NCBI GenBank assembly: GCA_037318855.1
Contig: CP134874.1
Span: 3,720,598-3,784,597 of the forward strand
Direction of reading: 5' to 3'
Origin: Candidatus Sedimenticola sp. (ex Thyasira tokunagai)
Lineage (GTDB): Bacteria > Pseudomonadota > Gammaproteobacteria > Chromatiales > Chromatiaceae
DNA: 64,000 bases
Shown here: positions 17,990 to 27,477 of the stretch, piece after piece
Position numbering within the stretch: position 1 is the first letter of the stretch
Layout: every line of letters begins with the position of its first letter
Position numbers and translations under genes: made by a program
Notes under the pieces: generated by a model
Database searches by the model: none
What the model was told of the DNA's origin: nothing
Seen by the model: the letters and a program-made list of their open reading frames with translations, nothing else

Positions 17990-18190
17990 AATTCCTTCTC
18001 CCTACGAGGGAGAAGGTTAGGATGAGGGTGTATTAAATCAATAAGTTACCTATTGATCCCCCTCACCCTAGCCCTCTCCCCGCTGGGGAGAGGGGACTTT
18101 TGTGACACCCTCCCGAGGGGAGAGGGGACTTTTGTGACACCCTCCCGAGGGGAGAGGGGACTTTTGTGACACCCTCCCGAGGGGAGAGGG
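17990..18190. repeat. Dispersed repeat followed by 32-bp tandem repeats
   Basis: The first part is a complete, uninterrupted copy of the CTTCTCCCTACGAGGGAG repeat and its GAGAGGG arm. From about 18087 a 32-bp unit (GGGGAGAGGGGACTTTTGTG plus ACACCCTCCCGA) repeats about three times, with spacing of exactly 32 between the ACTTTT marks at 18096, 18128 and 18160. Contiguity without spacers rules out a CRISPR array. Confidence 0.88.
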
Positions 18191-18231
18191 CGTATATGGG
18201 ACGGCAGTGATTAGACATCTAACCCACTTCT

Positions 18232-18259
18232 CAACTGACAACTGACAACTGACAACTGA
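18232..18259. repeat. Heptanucleotide tandem repeat (CAACTGA x4)
   Basis: Four perfect copies of CAACTGA end seven bases before the nirJ start. Copy-number change here could alter the nirJ leader, which has no obvious Shine-Dalgarno sequence. Confidence 0.85.
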
Positions 18260-18266
18260 TTATAAA

Positions 18267-19406
18267 ATGTTCCGAATCTCACAATTCATGCAGGAGTTGG
18301 ATAACCCAAAACCCTTGGGTCCCAAGCGCAATCCGCCCGGCCCGGTGGTTATCTGGAATCTGGTACGGCGCTGCAACCTCACCTGCAAACACTGCTACGC
18401 CATCTCGGCCGATACCGACTTTCCCAATGAGTTGAGCACTGACCAGGTGTTCGAGGTGATGGATGACCTCAAAGGATTCAAGGTACCGGTACTGATTCTC
18501 TCCGGTGGTGAGCCCCTGTTGCGCCCCGATATCTACGAGATTGCCCATCGCGCCAAGGATATGGGCTTCTATACCGCCCTCTCCACCAACGGCACCCTTA
18601 TCGACGAAAGCAACATTGAAAAGATCGCCGCCGTCGGCTTCGACTACCTGGGCATCAGCTTTGACGGCATTGCAGAAACCCACGACAGCTTCCGTCGCAA
18701 GGAGGGCGCTTTTGATGCCTCTATGAAGGGGCTCCGTCTCTGTCGTGACCAGGGCATCAAGGTGGGTCTGCGTTTCACCATGACTCAGGACAACGCCGAT
18801 GAGTTGCCACAACTGCTCGATCTGATGGATGAGGAGCGGGTGGACAAATTCTACTTCTCTCATCTCAACTATGCAGGTCGTGGAAATAAGAACCGCAAAG
18901 ACGATGTCTTTCTCAACACCACCCGCTGGGCCATGGAGCTGCTGTTTAAACGCGCACTGGCAGACGTAAGAGGTGGGCGAAAAACCGAATTTGTCACCGG
19001 TAACAACGATGCCGATGGTGTCTACCTGCTGCATTGGGTACGTAAACACTTCCCTGAGCAGGCGGAACATATCAATGCAAAACTCGCCCAGTGGGGGGGG
19101 AACAGCTCCGGTGTCAATATCTCGAACATCGACAATCAGGGCAATGTCCACCCGGATACCATGTGGTGGCACTACAACCTGGGTAACGTAAAAGAGCGTC
19201 CCTTTTCAGAGATCTGGCAAGACACCTCAGACCCCATTATGGCCGGACTGAAACAGAGTCCGAGAACAGTGGGCGGTCGTTGCGGTGAGTGTGCCCATTT
19301 CGATATCTGTGGCGGCAACACACGAGTGCGTGCCCTGCAGCTCACCGGTGATGCCTGGGCCGAAGATCCAGCCTGTTACCTTACCGATGAGGAGATCTCT
19401 ACTTGA
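18267..19406 (+). CDS. nirJ: Radical SAM heme d1 synthase component NirJ
   Basis: The 379-residue protein has the radical SAM cluster motif CNLTCKHC (C36, C40, C43) and the SAM-binding GGEP. A C-terminal SPASM-like cluster region (CGECAHFDICGGNTRVRA, then PAC) binds extra Fe-S. NirJ removes the two propionates and installs the oxo groups of heme d1. The length is typical. It follows nirH on the same strand after 297 bases of repeats, so it may be transcribed from its own or a read-through promoter. Confidence 0.96.
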   Translation: MFRISQFMQELDNPKPLGPKRNPPGPVVIWNLVRRCNLTCKHCYAISADTDFPNELSTDQVFEVMDDLKGFKVPVLILSGGEPLLRPDIYEIAHRAKDMGFYTALSTNGTLIDESNIEKIAAVGFDYLGISFDGIAETHDSFRRKEGAFDASMKGLRLCRDQGIKVGLRFTMTQDNADELPQLLDLMDEERVDKFYFSHLNYAGRGNKNRKDDVFLNTTRWAMELLFKRALADVRGGRKTEFVTGNNDADGVYLLHWVRKHFPEQAEHINAKLAQWGGNSSGVNISNIDNQGNVHPDTMWWHYNLGNVKERPFSEIWQDTSDPIMAGLKQSPRTVGGRCGECAHFDICGGNTRVRALQLTGDAWAEDPACYLTDEEIST

Positions 19407-19489
19407 GTGTAGAAATAGAGAGGATTGTCGGTTGAACTAAGCTTGTGAAACCGAACCTACCGACTGAACAGTGCTTATTCCAGGAAAAA

Positions 19490-19606
19490 AGCTCCGTGTA
19501 GGAGCGGTTTCTCGAACCGCGAAGAAGAGGCCGGTAGAGCATGACTATTCATCGCGCTTCGAGAAAGCGTTCCTACAGCAGGCCACAGGATTTTTGCAGA
19601 GAGCCA
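19490..19606. repeat. REP palindrome and right end of a REP-carrying MITE
   Basis: TAGGAGCGGTTTCTCGAACC to GAGAAAGCGTTCCTAC is a variant REP palindrome. The right terminus GGATTTTTGCAGAGAGCCA matches the MITE end seen at 39867. The left end is not clear. Confidence 0.65.
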
Positions 19607-19609
19607 TTT

Positions 19610-19852
19610 AACCTAGAATCCTCAGTTGGGCAGGGTGGAGAGTGCACTTGCGATGGTGCAGTACAAGGCACAACGACGAGGAATAGTTATTCTATTCCAA
19701 GGAGTTGTAACGCCGTAATGCGCCACCGCAAGTGTGCTATCCGCCCTGCAGCGTGATTCACCCTGAGAGTGAAATAGGCGATCGCAGTCAATGCAATTAA
19801 AATCAATGTGTTGCTCGTAGAATGAAGCAGCCAACTGAGGATTCTAGGTTTA
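19610..19852. repeat. 240-bp MITE ending next to nirN
   Basis: Terminal inverted repeats CCTAGAATCCTCAGTTG and CAACTGAGGATTCTAGG bound a 240-bp ORF-less sequence. A second copy at 59507-59747 is about 85-90% alike by eye. The right end lies six bases before the nirN start, so the element provides the whole nirN leader and perhaps its promoter. The terminal CTAGG is the only purine-rich site before the ATG. Confidence 0.9.
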
Positions 19853-19857
19853 AACTG

Positions 19858-21423
19858 ATGAGACAGATCAACTACAGAAAATACACCCCCCTCCTCGCCC
19901 TCTTCTGGCTCACCGTCTCTGCATCCGCATTTGCCGACGGCGACACCCAGGCGCTCTACAAACAACACTGCGGCGAATGCCACGGTGAGGATCGCCTGGG
20001 AAAAATAGGCCCCGCCCTGCTGCCGCAGAATCTCAAACGGCTGCGCAAAAAGGCTGCCGCCAAAGTGATCAAGGAGGGACGAATAGCCACCCAGATGCCG
20101 GCATTCAAAGAGAAGCTAAAAGATGCTGAGATAGAATCACTTGTGAATCTCGCCTATACCCCTCTTGCAGAGATACCTGTCTGGGGAATGAAAGAGATCA
20201 AGGCAAGCCGGCTGGTCTACCACAAGCCGGGGACTCTACCGGACAAACCGCTGTTTAATGCAGAGATCGAAAACCTCTTTATGGTGGTAGAGCTGGGTGA
20301 TCATCACGCCACCCTGCTCGACGGCAACAGCTTCACCCCTATTCACCGCCTGCCCACCCGCTTCGCTCTTCACGGCGGCCCCAAATGGGCCGAGGGCGGC
20401 CGCTACATCTACTTCGCTTCCAGAGATGGCTGGATCAGCAAGTTCGATGCCTTCAACCTGAAATATGTGGCCGAGGTGCGTGCCGGGATCAACACCCGCA
20501 ATCTTGCCGTCTCCCACGATGGACGCTACCTTATCGTCGCCAACTACCTACCCCACACACTCACAGTGCTGGACGCCAAGGATCTCTCCCCTATCAAGGT
20601 GATCGAGGCAAAAGATGACAAAGGAAACAGCTCACGGGTGAGCGCAGTCTACACTGCCGACCCGCGTAACAGCTTCGTCGCCGCCCTCAAGGATATACCG
20701 GAGGTGTGGGAGATCAGCTACCTGGATGAACCACCGTCCGGCTTCTCCGGCTGGGTTCACGACTACAACAGAGAGTCCGGTGATGCACATAAGGAGGAGC
20801 CCTTTGCCGTGCGCCGCATCCAGCTCAAGGATTATCTCGACGACTTCTTCATGACCCAGGAGTACGACCAGATCATCGGCACCGCCCGCGACGGCACCGG
20901 CCAGGTGGTCGATCTCGACCTGAAGCGTGCTGTTGGCAAAGTGACACTCCCCGGTATGCCACACTTGAGTTCCGGCATCACCTGGAACTATCAGGGGAAA
21001 ACCGTATTGGCAACCCCTAATATCAAGGAAGGCGTGGTCACCATCATCGATACTGAGAGCTGGGAAGTGATCAAACGCATCAAGACTCAAGGACCGGGGT
21101 TCTTTATGCGTAGCCATGAGAAGAGCCCCTACGCCTGGGTGGACGTCTTCTTCGGTCCCAACAAAGACCTGATGCACGTTATCGACAAACAGAGCCTGGA
21201 GATAGTCAAGACGCTGAAACCGGCCCCTGGAAAAACCTCTGCCCATGTCGAATTCACCAAGGACGGAAAGTACGCCCTGGTAAGCATCTGGGATCAGGAA
21301 GGCGCACTGGTGATCTACGATGCCAGTACACTGGAAGAGGTTAAACGCCTGCCGATGAAAAAACCTTCAGGTAAATACAATGTACACAACAAGCTGACTC
21401 GTTCGAGCGGTACCAGCCATTGA
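19858..21423 (+). CDS. nirN: Heme d1 dehydrogenase NirN
   Basis: The 521-residue periplasmic protein resembles NirS. It has a signal peptide (LLALFWLTVSASAFADG), a cytochrome c domain with CGECH (38-42) and a d1-binding propeller with blades such as RYIYFASRDGWISKFDAFNL. NirN performs the last dehydrogenation in heme d1 formation and hands the cofactor to NirS. It is distinguished from nirS by its place in the d1 operon and by divergent active-site segments. ATG 19858 is chosen because it begins the signal peptide; an upstream in-frame ATG (19822) lies inside the MITE. Confidence 0.93.
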   Translation: MRQINYRKYTPLLALFWLTVSASAFADGDTQALYKQHCGECHGEDRLGKIGPALLPQNLKRLRKKAAAKVIKEGRIATQMPAFKEKLKDAEIESLVNLAYTPLAEIPVWGMKEIKASRLVYHKPGTLPDKPLFNAEIENLFMVVELGDHHATLLDGNSFTPIHRLPTRFALHGGPKWAEGGRYIYFASRDGWISKFDAFNLKYVAEVRAGINTRNLAVSHDGRYLIVANYLPHTLTVLDAKDLSPIKVIEAKDDKGNSSRVSAVYTADPRNSFVAALKDIPEVWEISYLDEPPSGFSGWVHDYNRESGDAHKEEPFAVRRIQLKDYLDDFFMTQEYDQIIGTARDGTGQVVDLDLKRAVGKVTLPGMPHLSSGITWNYQGKTVLATPNIKEGVVTIIDTESWEVIKRIKTQGPGFFMRSHEKSPYAWVDVFFGPNKDLMHVIDKQSLEIVKTLKPAPGKTSAHVEFTKDGKYALVSIWDQEGALVIYDASTLEEVKRLPMKKPSGKYNVHNKLTRSSGTSH

Positions 21424-21524
21424 TTTCAATCGACACAAAAAAGTGGAACGAAGAGGGCACAGAGAAAAACATTAATTTTGAAAAGGAAGACTCGTTACAT
21501 TTGACACTGAGTATTAACGAAACA

Positions 21525-21599
21525 TGACTATGCACAATAATCCCGAAAACTATCTCGATGGAAATCAGGATGCCTTCGTAGGATTATTGTACGGGGCCA
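21525..21599. repeat. Short MITE lacking a REP core (75 bp)
   Basis: TGACTATGCACAATAATCCC and GGATTATTGTACGGGGCCA are the ends of the 147-bp REP-carrying family, but the internal REP is missing. It is probably an internal deletion form. Confidence 0.75.
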
Positions 21600-21608
21600 G
21601 TTAGCAAA

Positions 21609-21812
21609 ATGACTGAATCAACCATGCAACAGGTCAACTGCCTCTACTGTGGCAAGAAAATTCCTGATGATACAGCAGCCTGCCCTCACTGCGGTGCAGT
21701 CTCCCATTATCAGAAGCGGGGCTACCGTTCCGGTACCAAGAGAAAGTTTGTCCTCTTCTTTATCGCTCTGGTGGTGTTCTGCTTCTTTTTCATGTTCTGG
21801 CTACCTCGATAG
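21609..21812 (+). CDS. Zinc-ribbon membrane-anchored small protein
   Basis: The 67-residue protein has a zinc ribbon (CLYCGKKIPDDTAACPHCG) followed by a basic stretch and one C-terminal transmembrane helix (FVLFFIALVVFCFFFMFWL). The orientation predicts a cytoplasmic ribbon. The function is unknown. ATG 21609 is used; an ATG five codons later is possible. It precedes the nuclease gene by 13 bases on the same strand, so the two are probably co-transcribed. Confidence 0.75.
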   Translation: MTESTMQQVNCLYCGKKIPDDTAACPHCGAVSHYQKRGYRSGTKRKFVLFFIALVVFCFFFMFWLPR

Positions 21813-21825
21813 GAGAGATCAAATC

Positions 21826-22371
21826 ATGATCAAACGTTACCTTTTACTCCTTACCCTCCCCTTTTCCCTTGCTACAGCAGGTCAGCCACAGCACCAGGCC
21901 TCATTAATCAGTGTCGAGGATGGCGATACCCTGGTGGTGAAGATTAAGGGTGAGGAGAAGCGAGTCCAACTCCTCGGTATCGATGCACCGGAAGATGTGG
22001 AGAATCCGAAGTTCACCAAGGACCTTCAACGCACTGCGCTGGATAAGCAGGCACTGCTGAAGATCGGACAGATGGCCACAACTCACCTAAAAGAGTTGGT
22101 CACGCCAGGCGAGAAGCTCACCTTGGAGGCTGACCTAACCAAAAAAGATCGCTACGGCCGCCTATCCGCCACTGTTTTTCGATCAGACAACCGCTCTCTC
22201 AACCAAACTATGGTGGAAGAGGGTTACGCCGTTGTGCTTGGCCGTTACCCTCTCGATCCATCACTGAAACAGTCACTGAAGAGTGCCGAGCAAGAAGCTT
22301 CTGAGGAAGCGCGTGGCTTGTGGGGTAGTGCAGCTGAAACTACCCGTGCATGGCACGGTCAAACCCGATAG
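21826..22371 (+). CDS. Secreted thermonuclease-like (SNase) protein
   Basis: The 181-residue protein has a signal peptide (LLLLTLPFSLATAG) and a staphylococcal nuclease fold. It shows VEDGDTLVV, VQLLGIDAPE (catalytic Arg/Asp region), DRYGRLSATVF and MVEEGYAVV. It should act as a phosphodiesterase outside the cytoplasm. AGGAGAG sits nine bases before ATG 21826. Its neighbours are a zinc-ribbon protein and a diheme cytochrome; no functional link to denitrification is evident. Confidence 0.88.
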   Translation: MIKRYLLLLTLPFSLATAGQPQHQASLISVEDGDTLVVKIKGEEKRVQLLGIDAPEDVENPKFTKDLQRTALDKQALLKIGQMATTHLKELVTPGEKLTLEADLTKKDRYGRLSATVFRSDNRSLNQTMVEEGYAVVLGRYPLDPSLKQSLKSAEQEASEEARGLWGSAAETTRAWHGQTR

Positions 22372-22405
22372 AACTCAACGAAACTTCGACACAACAGACA
22401 GACTC

Positions 22406-23092
22406 ATGAAAAGACGTTACCTCATCAATAGTGGTGCCCTGCTACTGCTCCTGTTCCACACTTGCCTCCAGGCAGAGACCTTTGACTACGACCCGGATAC
22501 CGGCGAAGAGATCAACGAGGTCTGTGCCGGCTGCCATGGTGAATACGGCGAGGGTGGCAAGGAAGGTGAATACCCCCGCATTGCCAGCATGGCCACCGCT
22601 TTTACCGCCAAACAACTCCACCTGTTCAGGGAGCGCAAACGCCCCAACATGGCAATGGTCGAGTATGTTGATGACCGGCAGATGCCGGATGCCGACATAT
22701 TCCATGTCTCTGAATACCTCTCCCGGATCACCCTGAAAACCAAGCTGCCGCCGGCCAACGAGAACGATCCGGGTTTTGATGCCTACGCCCGCCTGCTGGA
22801 GTCAAAACGGCTGATGCAGATCCCCCGAGCCAAAGGGGATATAGATAAAGGAAAAAAGCTCTACCGCAAAGAGTGTGGTAGCTGCCACGGCAAAGAGGGC
22901 TGGGGTGATATCAAAAAAGCCGTACCGATGCTGGCGGGACAGTACACCAACTACCTATGGCGGCAGGTGAAGAAGTACCGTGAAAAGATCCGCATACACG
23001 ATGAAGAGGAGCCGGAGAGCGAGCTGCTTGATGATTTCAGCGATGGAGAGCTTGAAGATATCTTCGCCTACATCTCCATTGTCGATGATTGA
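22406..23092 (+). CDS. Periplasmic diheme cytochrome c (c4-like)
   Basis: The 228-residue protein has a signal peptide (GALLLLLFHTCLQAE) and two cytochrome c domains, with CAGCH in the first and CGSCH in the second. Each is followed by a plausible distal methionine (RQMPDADIF in the first, VPMLAGQY in the second). It is built like cytochrome c4/c553 electron carriers. It lies after the heme d1 genes on the same strand, so it may serve as an electron carrier to NirS, but the donor and acceptor are not shown. The N-terminal start is set by the signal peptide. Confidence 0.88.
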   Translation: MKRRYLINSGALLLLLFHTCLQAETFDYDPDTGEEINEVCAGCHGEYGEGGKEGEYPRIASMATAFTAKQLHLFRERKRPNMAMVEYVDDRQMPDADIFHVSEYLSRITLKTKLPPANENDPGFDAYARLLESKRLMQIPRAKGDIDKGKKLYRKECGSCHGKEGWGDIKKAVPMLAGQYTNYLWRQVKKYREKIRIHDEEEPESELLDDFSDGELEDIFAYISIVDD

Positions 23093-23197
23093 GGCTCCTA
23101 CTTACTAACTCTGAATAGGGATTGATCTTGATAGGCGTTTAACTCATCATATCGCAAGCAGTATTTCCGGTTAGTTGTCAGAAAGGGTCTATTCAAT

Positions 23198-23743
23198 ATG
23201 TACGGTATGATTTTTGATTTTTTACGCGAGTATGTTGTTGAGCGGCATGGGGGCAAAGAGACCTGGAAGGCCCTGCTGGATGACAATGACTATGGCTATA
23301 AAATCTACTTTCCGGTGAAAGAGTATCCCGATGAGGAGATCGTGGCACTAGCTACCTCTGCATCCAAAGCACTGAATTTGCCACTGCCTGATGTGCTTGA
23401 GGACTTTGGATCATTTGTCGGCCCAAAACTGACCACTTTCTATCACATGTATGTCAAAGACAAATCATGGAAAACGCTGGATATTATTGAAATTGCCGGC
23501 AGCAGTATTCACGACACTATTCATCAGCACAACCCCAGCCGTAAACCACCCACCATATCCAGTAAACGCGAGAGCGATGACTACTTGATCCTGACCTATC
23601 ACTCTCACCGCAAGCTCTGCCCTGTTGTCCGTGGCGTTGTGAGGGGGCTTGGAGAAAAGTATGGCGAGCGCTTCCGAATTGTAGAGTCCCAGTGTATGCA
23701 CAAGGGCGCTGAAGAGTGTGTCATGCACATTACACGGATCTAA
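23198..23743 (+). CDS. H-NOX heme nitric-oxide sensor
   Basis: The 181-residue protein has the H-NOX (HNOB) fold features: start MYGMIFDF, the proximal heme histidine H105 in SIHDTIH, and YxSxR at 134-138 (YHSHR), which binds the heme propionates. There is no obvious distal tyrosine, as expected of NO-selective members. H-NOX proteins signal to diguanylate cyclases or histidine kinases. The adjacent minus-strand PAS-GGDEF gene is the natural partner, although that gene carries a nonsense codon. In a denitrifier this pair would link NO to cyclic-di-GMP signalling. Confidence 0.95.
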   Translation: MYGMIFDFLREYVVERHGGKETWKALLDDNDYGYKIYFPVKEYPDEEIVALATSASKALNLPLPDVLEDFGSFVGPKLTTFYHMYVKDKSWKTLDIIEIAGSSIHDTIHQHNPSRKPPTISSKRESDDYLILTYHSHRKLCPVVRGVVRGLGEKYGERFRIVESQCMHKGAEECVMHITRI

Positions 23744-23866
23744 GCTGTATTAGACTCCTCGGCTGAAGCTGAAGGAGTACCATATCGATTGAGTCGGCTC
23801 TGGTAAAGAGAATCGGGGAGCAGGTCTCCCGTTGCCTATTATGGGCGGTGATGTGCAATGGGAGAC
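23701..23866. repeat. Direct repeat, copy 1 (H-NOX 3' end plus downstream)
   Basis: The last 43 bases of the H-NOX gene and about 120 bases after it recur at 26485-26651 with few changes. The offset is about 2784 bases. The two copies flank the PAS-GGDEF gene. Confidence 0.88.
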
Positions 23867-23924
23867 CCCCTTGGTCCCTTCGTGGTCCCCTATTACTCTC
23901 TATGTTGCTGTGATGTTTGTACTA

Positions 23925-26261
23925 TCAATTATGTTGGATCTGGTTGCGCCCATTTTCCTTTGCTTGATAGAGTAGTATGTCAGTTGCTTTGATGAGTGCT
24001 GATGAGTGGAGGTTTGGAGTGGGCATCATGGTGTTGACTCCGATGCTTATGCTCACAACATTACTGACTTTTGAGGCTGCATGTGGTATTTGCTGTTGGG
24101 TCACTATTCCAAGGCATTTTTCTGCCACTATAATTGCCTGTTCTGCATTTGTATCAGGGAGTAGAATAACAAACTCTTCGCCGCCATAACGGGCCACTAT
24201 ATCTGTTGCTCGTTTTGACACAGAGTCAATGGCTTGTGCGACCTGCCTGAGACAGCTGTCACCCTGTAGATGGCCATAATAATCGTTATAATCTTTGAAA
24301 TGGTCAATGTCTATCATGATGAGTGAGAGTGGTGTTTGGCCTCGTTGAGCGTGGCTCCACTCTTTAGGTAGCATTTGATCAAATATTCTTCTGTTGGAAA
24401 GGTTAGTTAAGCCATCCTTAAATGATAGTATCTTCAGTTCATTATTGAGCATTAACAATTCTTGTTCTGCCCGTTTTCTTTCAGCAATATCGCGACCTAT
24501 GGCAACCAGGTATTCATGTTTTGCAGTTTCATCAGAAATTAATGAGACTTGATATTAGGTTGGTACTTTATGCCTATCTTTACAGATTAGTTCCATTTCA
24601 AGGATGACAGATTTGCCCTCCAAAACGGTAGTGGTGGCTTTTCTGGCTTTTTCCAAGTCCTCAGGGCTATAGTAGTGAGTAGGGGCTGGCAGTTCGGCGA
24701 TTTCATCATCGGAATATCCAGATGTTTCACGGAATGCTTTATTCCATCGTATGGCTTTACCCGCTGCAGGATCAAATAAGAAGAAGGTATCCTTTTGTGC
24801 ATCCAGGGCGTTATCAATGAACTCTTTTGCTAGCGCTGCCTCTTTATTTGATTTTTTTAGTTTGTTCTCAGCTGTTTTTAGGTCGCTAATGTCCTGAATA
24901 GACCCTCCCATTCGAAAAGGGTTACCAGAGTCATCCTTCAATGCTAATCCTCGATCTCTGAACCATTTGTACTCACCTGTCTTTGTTCTCAGGCGGTGTT
25001 CACAATCATAACGGGTATTCTCTTCAAGATGGCGCTTGAGCAATTCGAGCGCGCGTTCCTTATCGTCAGGATGGACTCTGGATTCCCAAGTGCTATATTT
25101 TTCTGGTAGTGGTTCATCTCCATCATATCCCAACAATCTTTTCCACTGCTGAGCATGCCATTCGTAACCGGTTTTAATATCCCACAGCCACAAACCGTCG
25201 CTGGTACCATTGATTGCAATTTCCAGGCGTTCGCTTTTATCATAAAGCTCTTCTTTAACATGCTCCAGCTCGGTAATATCTTTAATCGCAGAGATAAAAT
25301 AGTCAGGTTGTCCGGCATTATTACGAACAAGAGAATACGTTAAGACTGTAGGAACCGTTGATCCGTCTTTTCTGATGTAGCGTTTTTCCAGCGAGTGGGA
25401 ATCAATCTCCCCGGCCAGAACCTGCTCCATATGGTGAAGATCCACATGGAGGTCTTCAGGGTGCGTAATATCCTGAAAGCTCATCTGTAACAGCTCATTA
25501 TTTGTATAGCCCATGATGTCACATAACGCCTGATTGACTCGAAGCCAGGATCCATCCGGTGCTACATGAGCCAGGCCAATGGCTGCATGCTCAAAAGTGT
25601 CTCTGAAAAGCCTCACGCTTTCTTCAACTTGACGGGCCATAGGTTTTGTAATGCGCTGGAATGCCCAAGATCCAATTAAAACAAAAAAGATAGTTATTCC
25701 CGCAGTAATCCAAGCCGCCTGAACAAATGGCGACCGAATCTCTTTCAGATCAATTTTCGCAACAATACCCAGATTCAACTCTGCTACGGGTTCATAGGCG
25801 GCAAGTACCATTTCCTCACGATAATCAAGACCAATAAGCGATCCAGAGTTTCCCAGTAAGGCAAGACGCATCGGCGCCGACTTTTTACCATTGAAGGGAA
25901 TGGGATTCGGGTTAGTCAAATCATGATGGCGATGACTTAATAGGAAGACAATCTGATCACCCTCCCGCTTGGCAAGTGTGAATTCGCCCGTTTCTCCGAA
26001 CCCTTTAAAGTTGCTATGTGCCTCTATGAGTTGGCCAAGTGTGTCTTCAAATGCGTGTGCCCCTGAATGCGCCATGTCAAAGCGCGCAATCGCTTCTATC
26101 AAACGAGCCCGGCTATGAGCTGTTTCAATTAGGCGGTGACGCTCTTGGTCGAAGCTCACGCTATACAGAATCGTAGTTGCTATAACTAATGAAACCAGAA
26201 CAACCACACCCATAACAAGGATTAAGTAGAGACTCTTCTTATACATCTCTTGAATAATCAT
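23925..26261 (-). pseudogene. PAS-GGDEF diguanylate cyclase with an in-frame stop
   Basis: One continuous frame of about 779 codons is broken by a TAA (complement 24555-24557) after ICKDRHKVPT. The N-terminal part (568 aa) has two transmembrane segments around a periplasmic sensor region (about 10-30 and 185-205). Three PAS domains follow (LFRDTFEHAAIGLAHV, LEIAINGTSDGLWLWD, FIDNALDAQKDTFFLF). After the stop the frame continues (IAERKRAEQEL) into a GGDEF domain with the active signature RYGGEEF. Either the gene is a recent pseudogene making a sensor-only protein plus a separate GGDEF product from an internal ATG (24458), or the stop is a sequencing error. It converges with the H-NOX gene. Confidence 0.85.
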
Positions 26262-26349
26262 ATTTTAGATTGTAGATCAAACCGAATGAAACTGTATGAA
26301 TGACCGCTTTGTCTTTACCGGCCGTTAACCTAGTGCAGGATGAAAGTAA

Positions 26350-26475
26350 TCATGGGCACCCATGGATTAGCATCCAGTGAAATGACGGGGGTCCTTGAAT
26401 TGCCGCTTGATTGCCATTTTTCTATTCGATTGACTATATGGCCACCACAACTCCATTTTCAATTACTCTGGCCCC
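26350..26475. repeat. MITE (ATCATGG-CACCCATGG family), left-truncated
   Basis: CACCCATGGATTAGCATCCA through TTTCAATTACTCTGGCCCC matches the elements at 29648-29809 and 30986-31108. The left terminal repeat is absent. The right end is 10 bases before direct repeat copy 2. Confidence 0.8.
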
Positions 26476-26484
26476 TTGGTCCTT

Positions 26485-26651
26485 CAAGGGCGCTGAAGAG
26501 TGTGTCATGCACATTACACGGATCTAAGCTGCATTAGACTCCTCGGTTGAAACTGAAGGAGTACCATATCGATTGAGCCGGCTCTGGTAAAGAGAATCGG
26601 GGAGCAGGTCTCCCGTTGCCTATTATGGGCGGTGATGCGCAATGGGAGACC
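26485..26651. repeat. Direct repeat, copy 2 (H-NOX 3' remnant)
   Basis: It starts with GGGCGCTGAAGAGTGTGTCA, which encodes the last residues of H-NOX (GAEECVMHITRI), but no upstream H-NOX sequence precedes it. It is a duplicated gene end and is not expressed as part of a protein. Confidence 0.88.
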
Positions 26652-27477
26652 TGAAGCTCCCCCATTTTTGAGCTGGAATCGTTTTATCTCAGTGTTATTT
26701 TGCACCCAAAACTGACCCCTTATCTTAGGTGCATTACCTCTGCTTATTCTTCATAGTTGATTTAATCAACTTACCAAAACTTTTATCTTTCTTTCTCTTT
26801 TCCAAATAGGACATTTGATTGAATTCGGACTCTTTCTTCATCTTCAGATAGTTTTGATAGCGTTGCTCGGACAGGTCACCGGCCCTTGTAGCAGCCAAGA
26901 TTGCACAGCCTTTTTCATTGGTATGGGAACAGTTACTAAACTTGCAGCTTTGAGAAAGCTCCAGTATTTCTGAGAAAGTCTCATCTAAGCCGTCATCTAT
27001 AGACATGCTGCCAAGCTCTCTCATGCCTGGAGTGTCTATTATCATTGCCCCACTTTCTAACCGAACTAATTGACGACTTGTTGTAGTATGCCGCCCCTTG
27101 CTTTGTATTCTACTAACTGACTGGGTTTCAAATTTATCATTACCTATTATGCTGTTGAGTAAGGTAGTTTTACCAACACCAGATGAACCTAACAAGCAAT
27201 AGGAAGAACCACTCTTTAAAGAGCCGGCAACTAAATCAATATTCTCCCGGCTCAAATTGCTAAACTCCATTACGGTAGTTTGAGGAGCGATACCCAGAAC
27301 TTTTTCCTTAATTCCGTCAACCTCTTCTTTGGAAATAAGGTCGCACTTGCTCAGCAGGATAACAGGCTCAATCCCACTTTCATTGACCATAACTAAACCT
27401 GATTACCCACCAGGCTCAGCTATTGAGCCTGTGGTGGCCGCATAATGGAACCCTCTGAATATACGAGGGTTTCCATC

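Noticed and set aside
18087..18190. Possible CRISPR array (regular 32-bp repeats)
   Set aside because: The units are directly joined with no spacers and belong to the GAGAGGG dispersed-repeat family.
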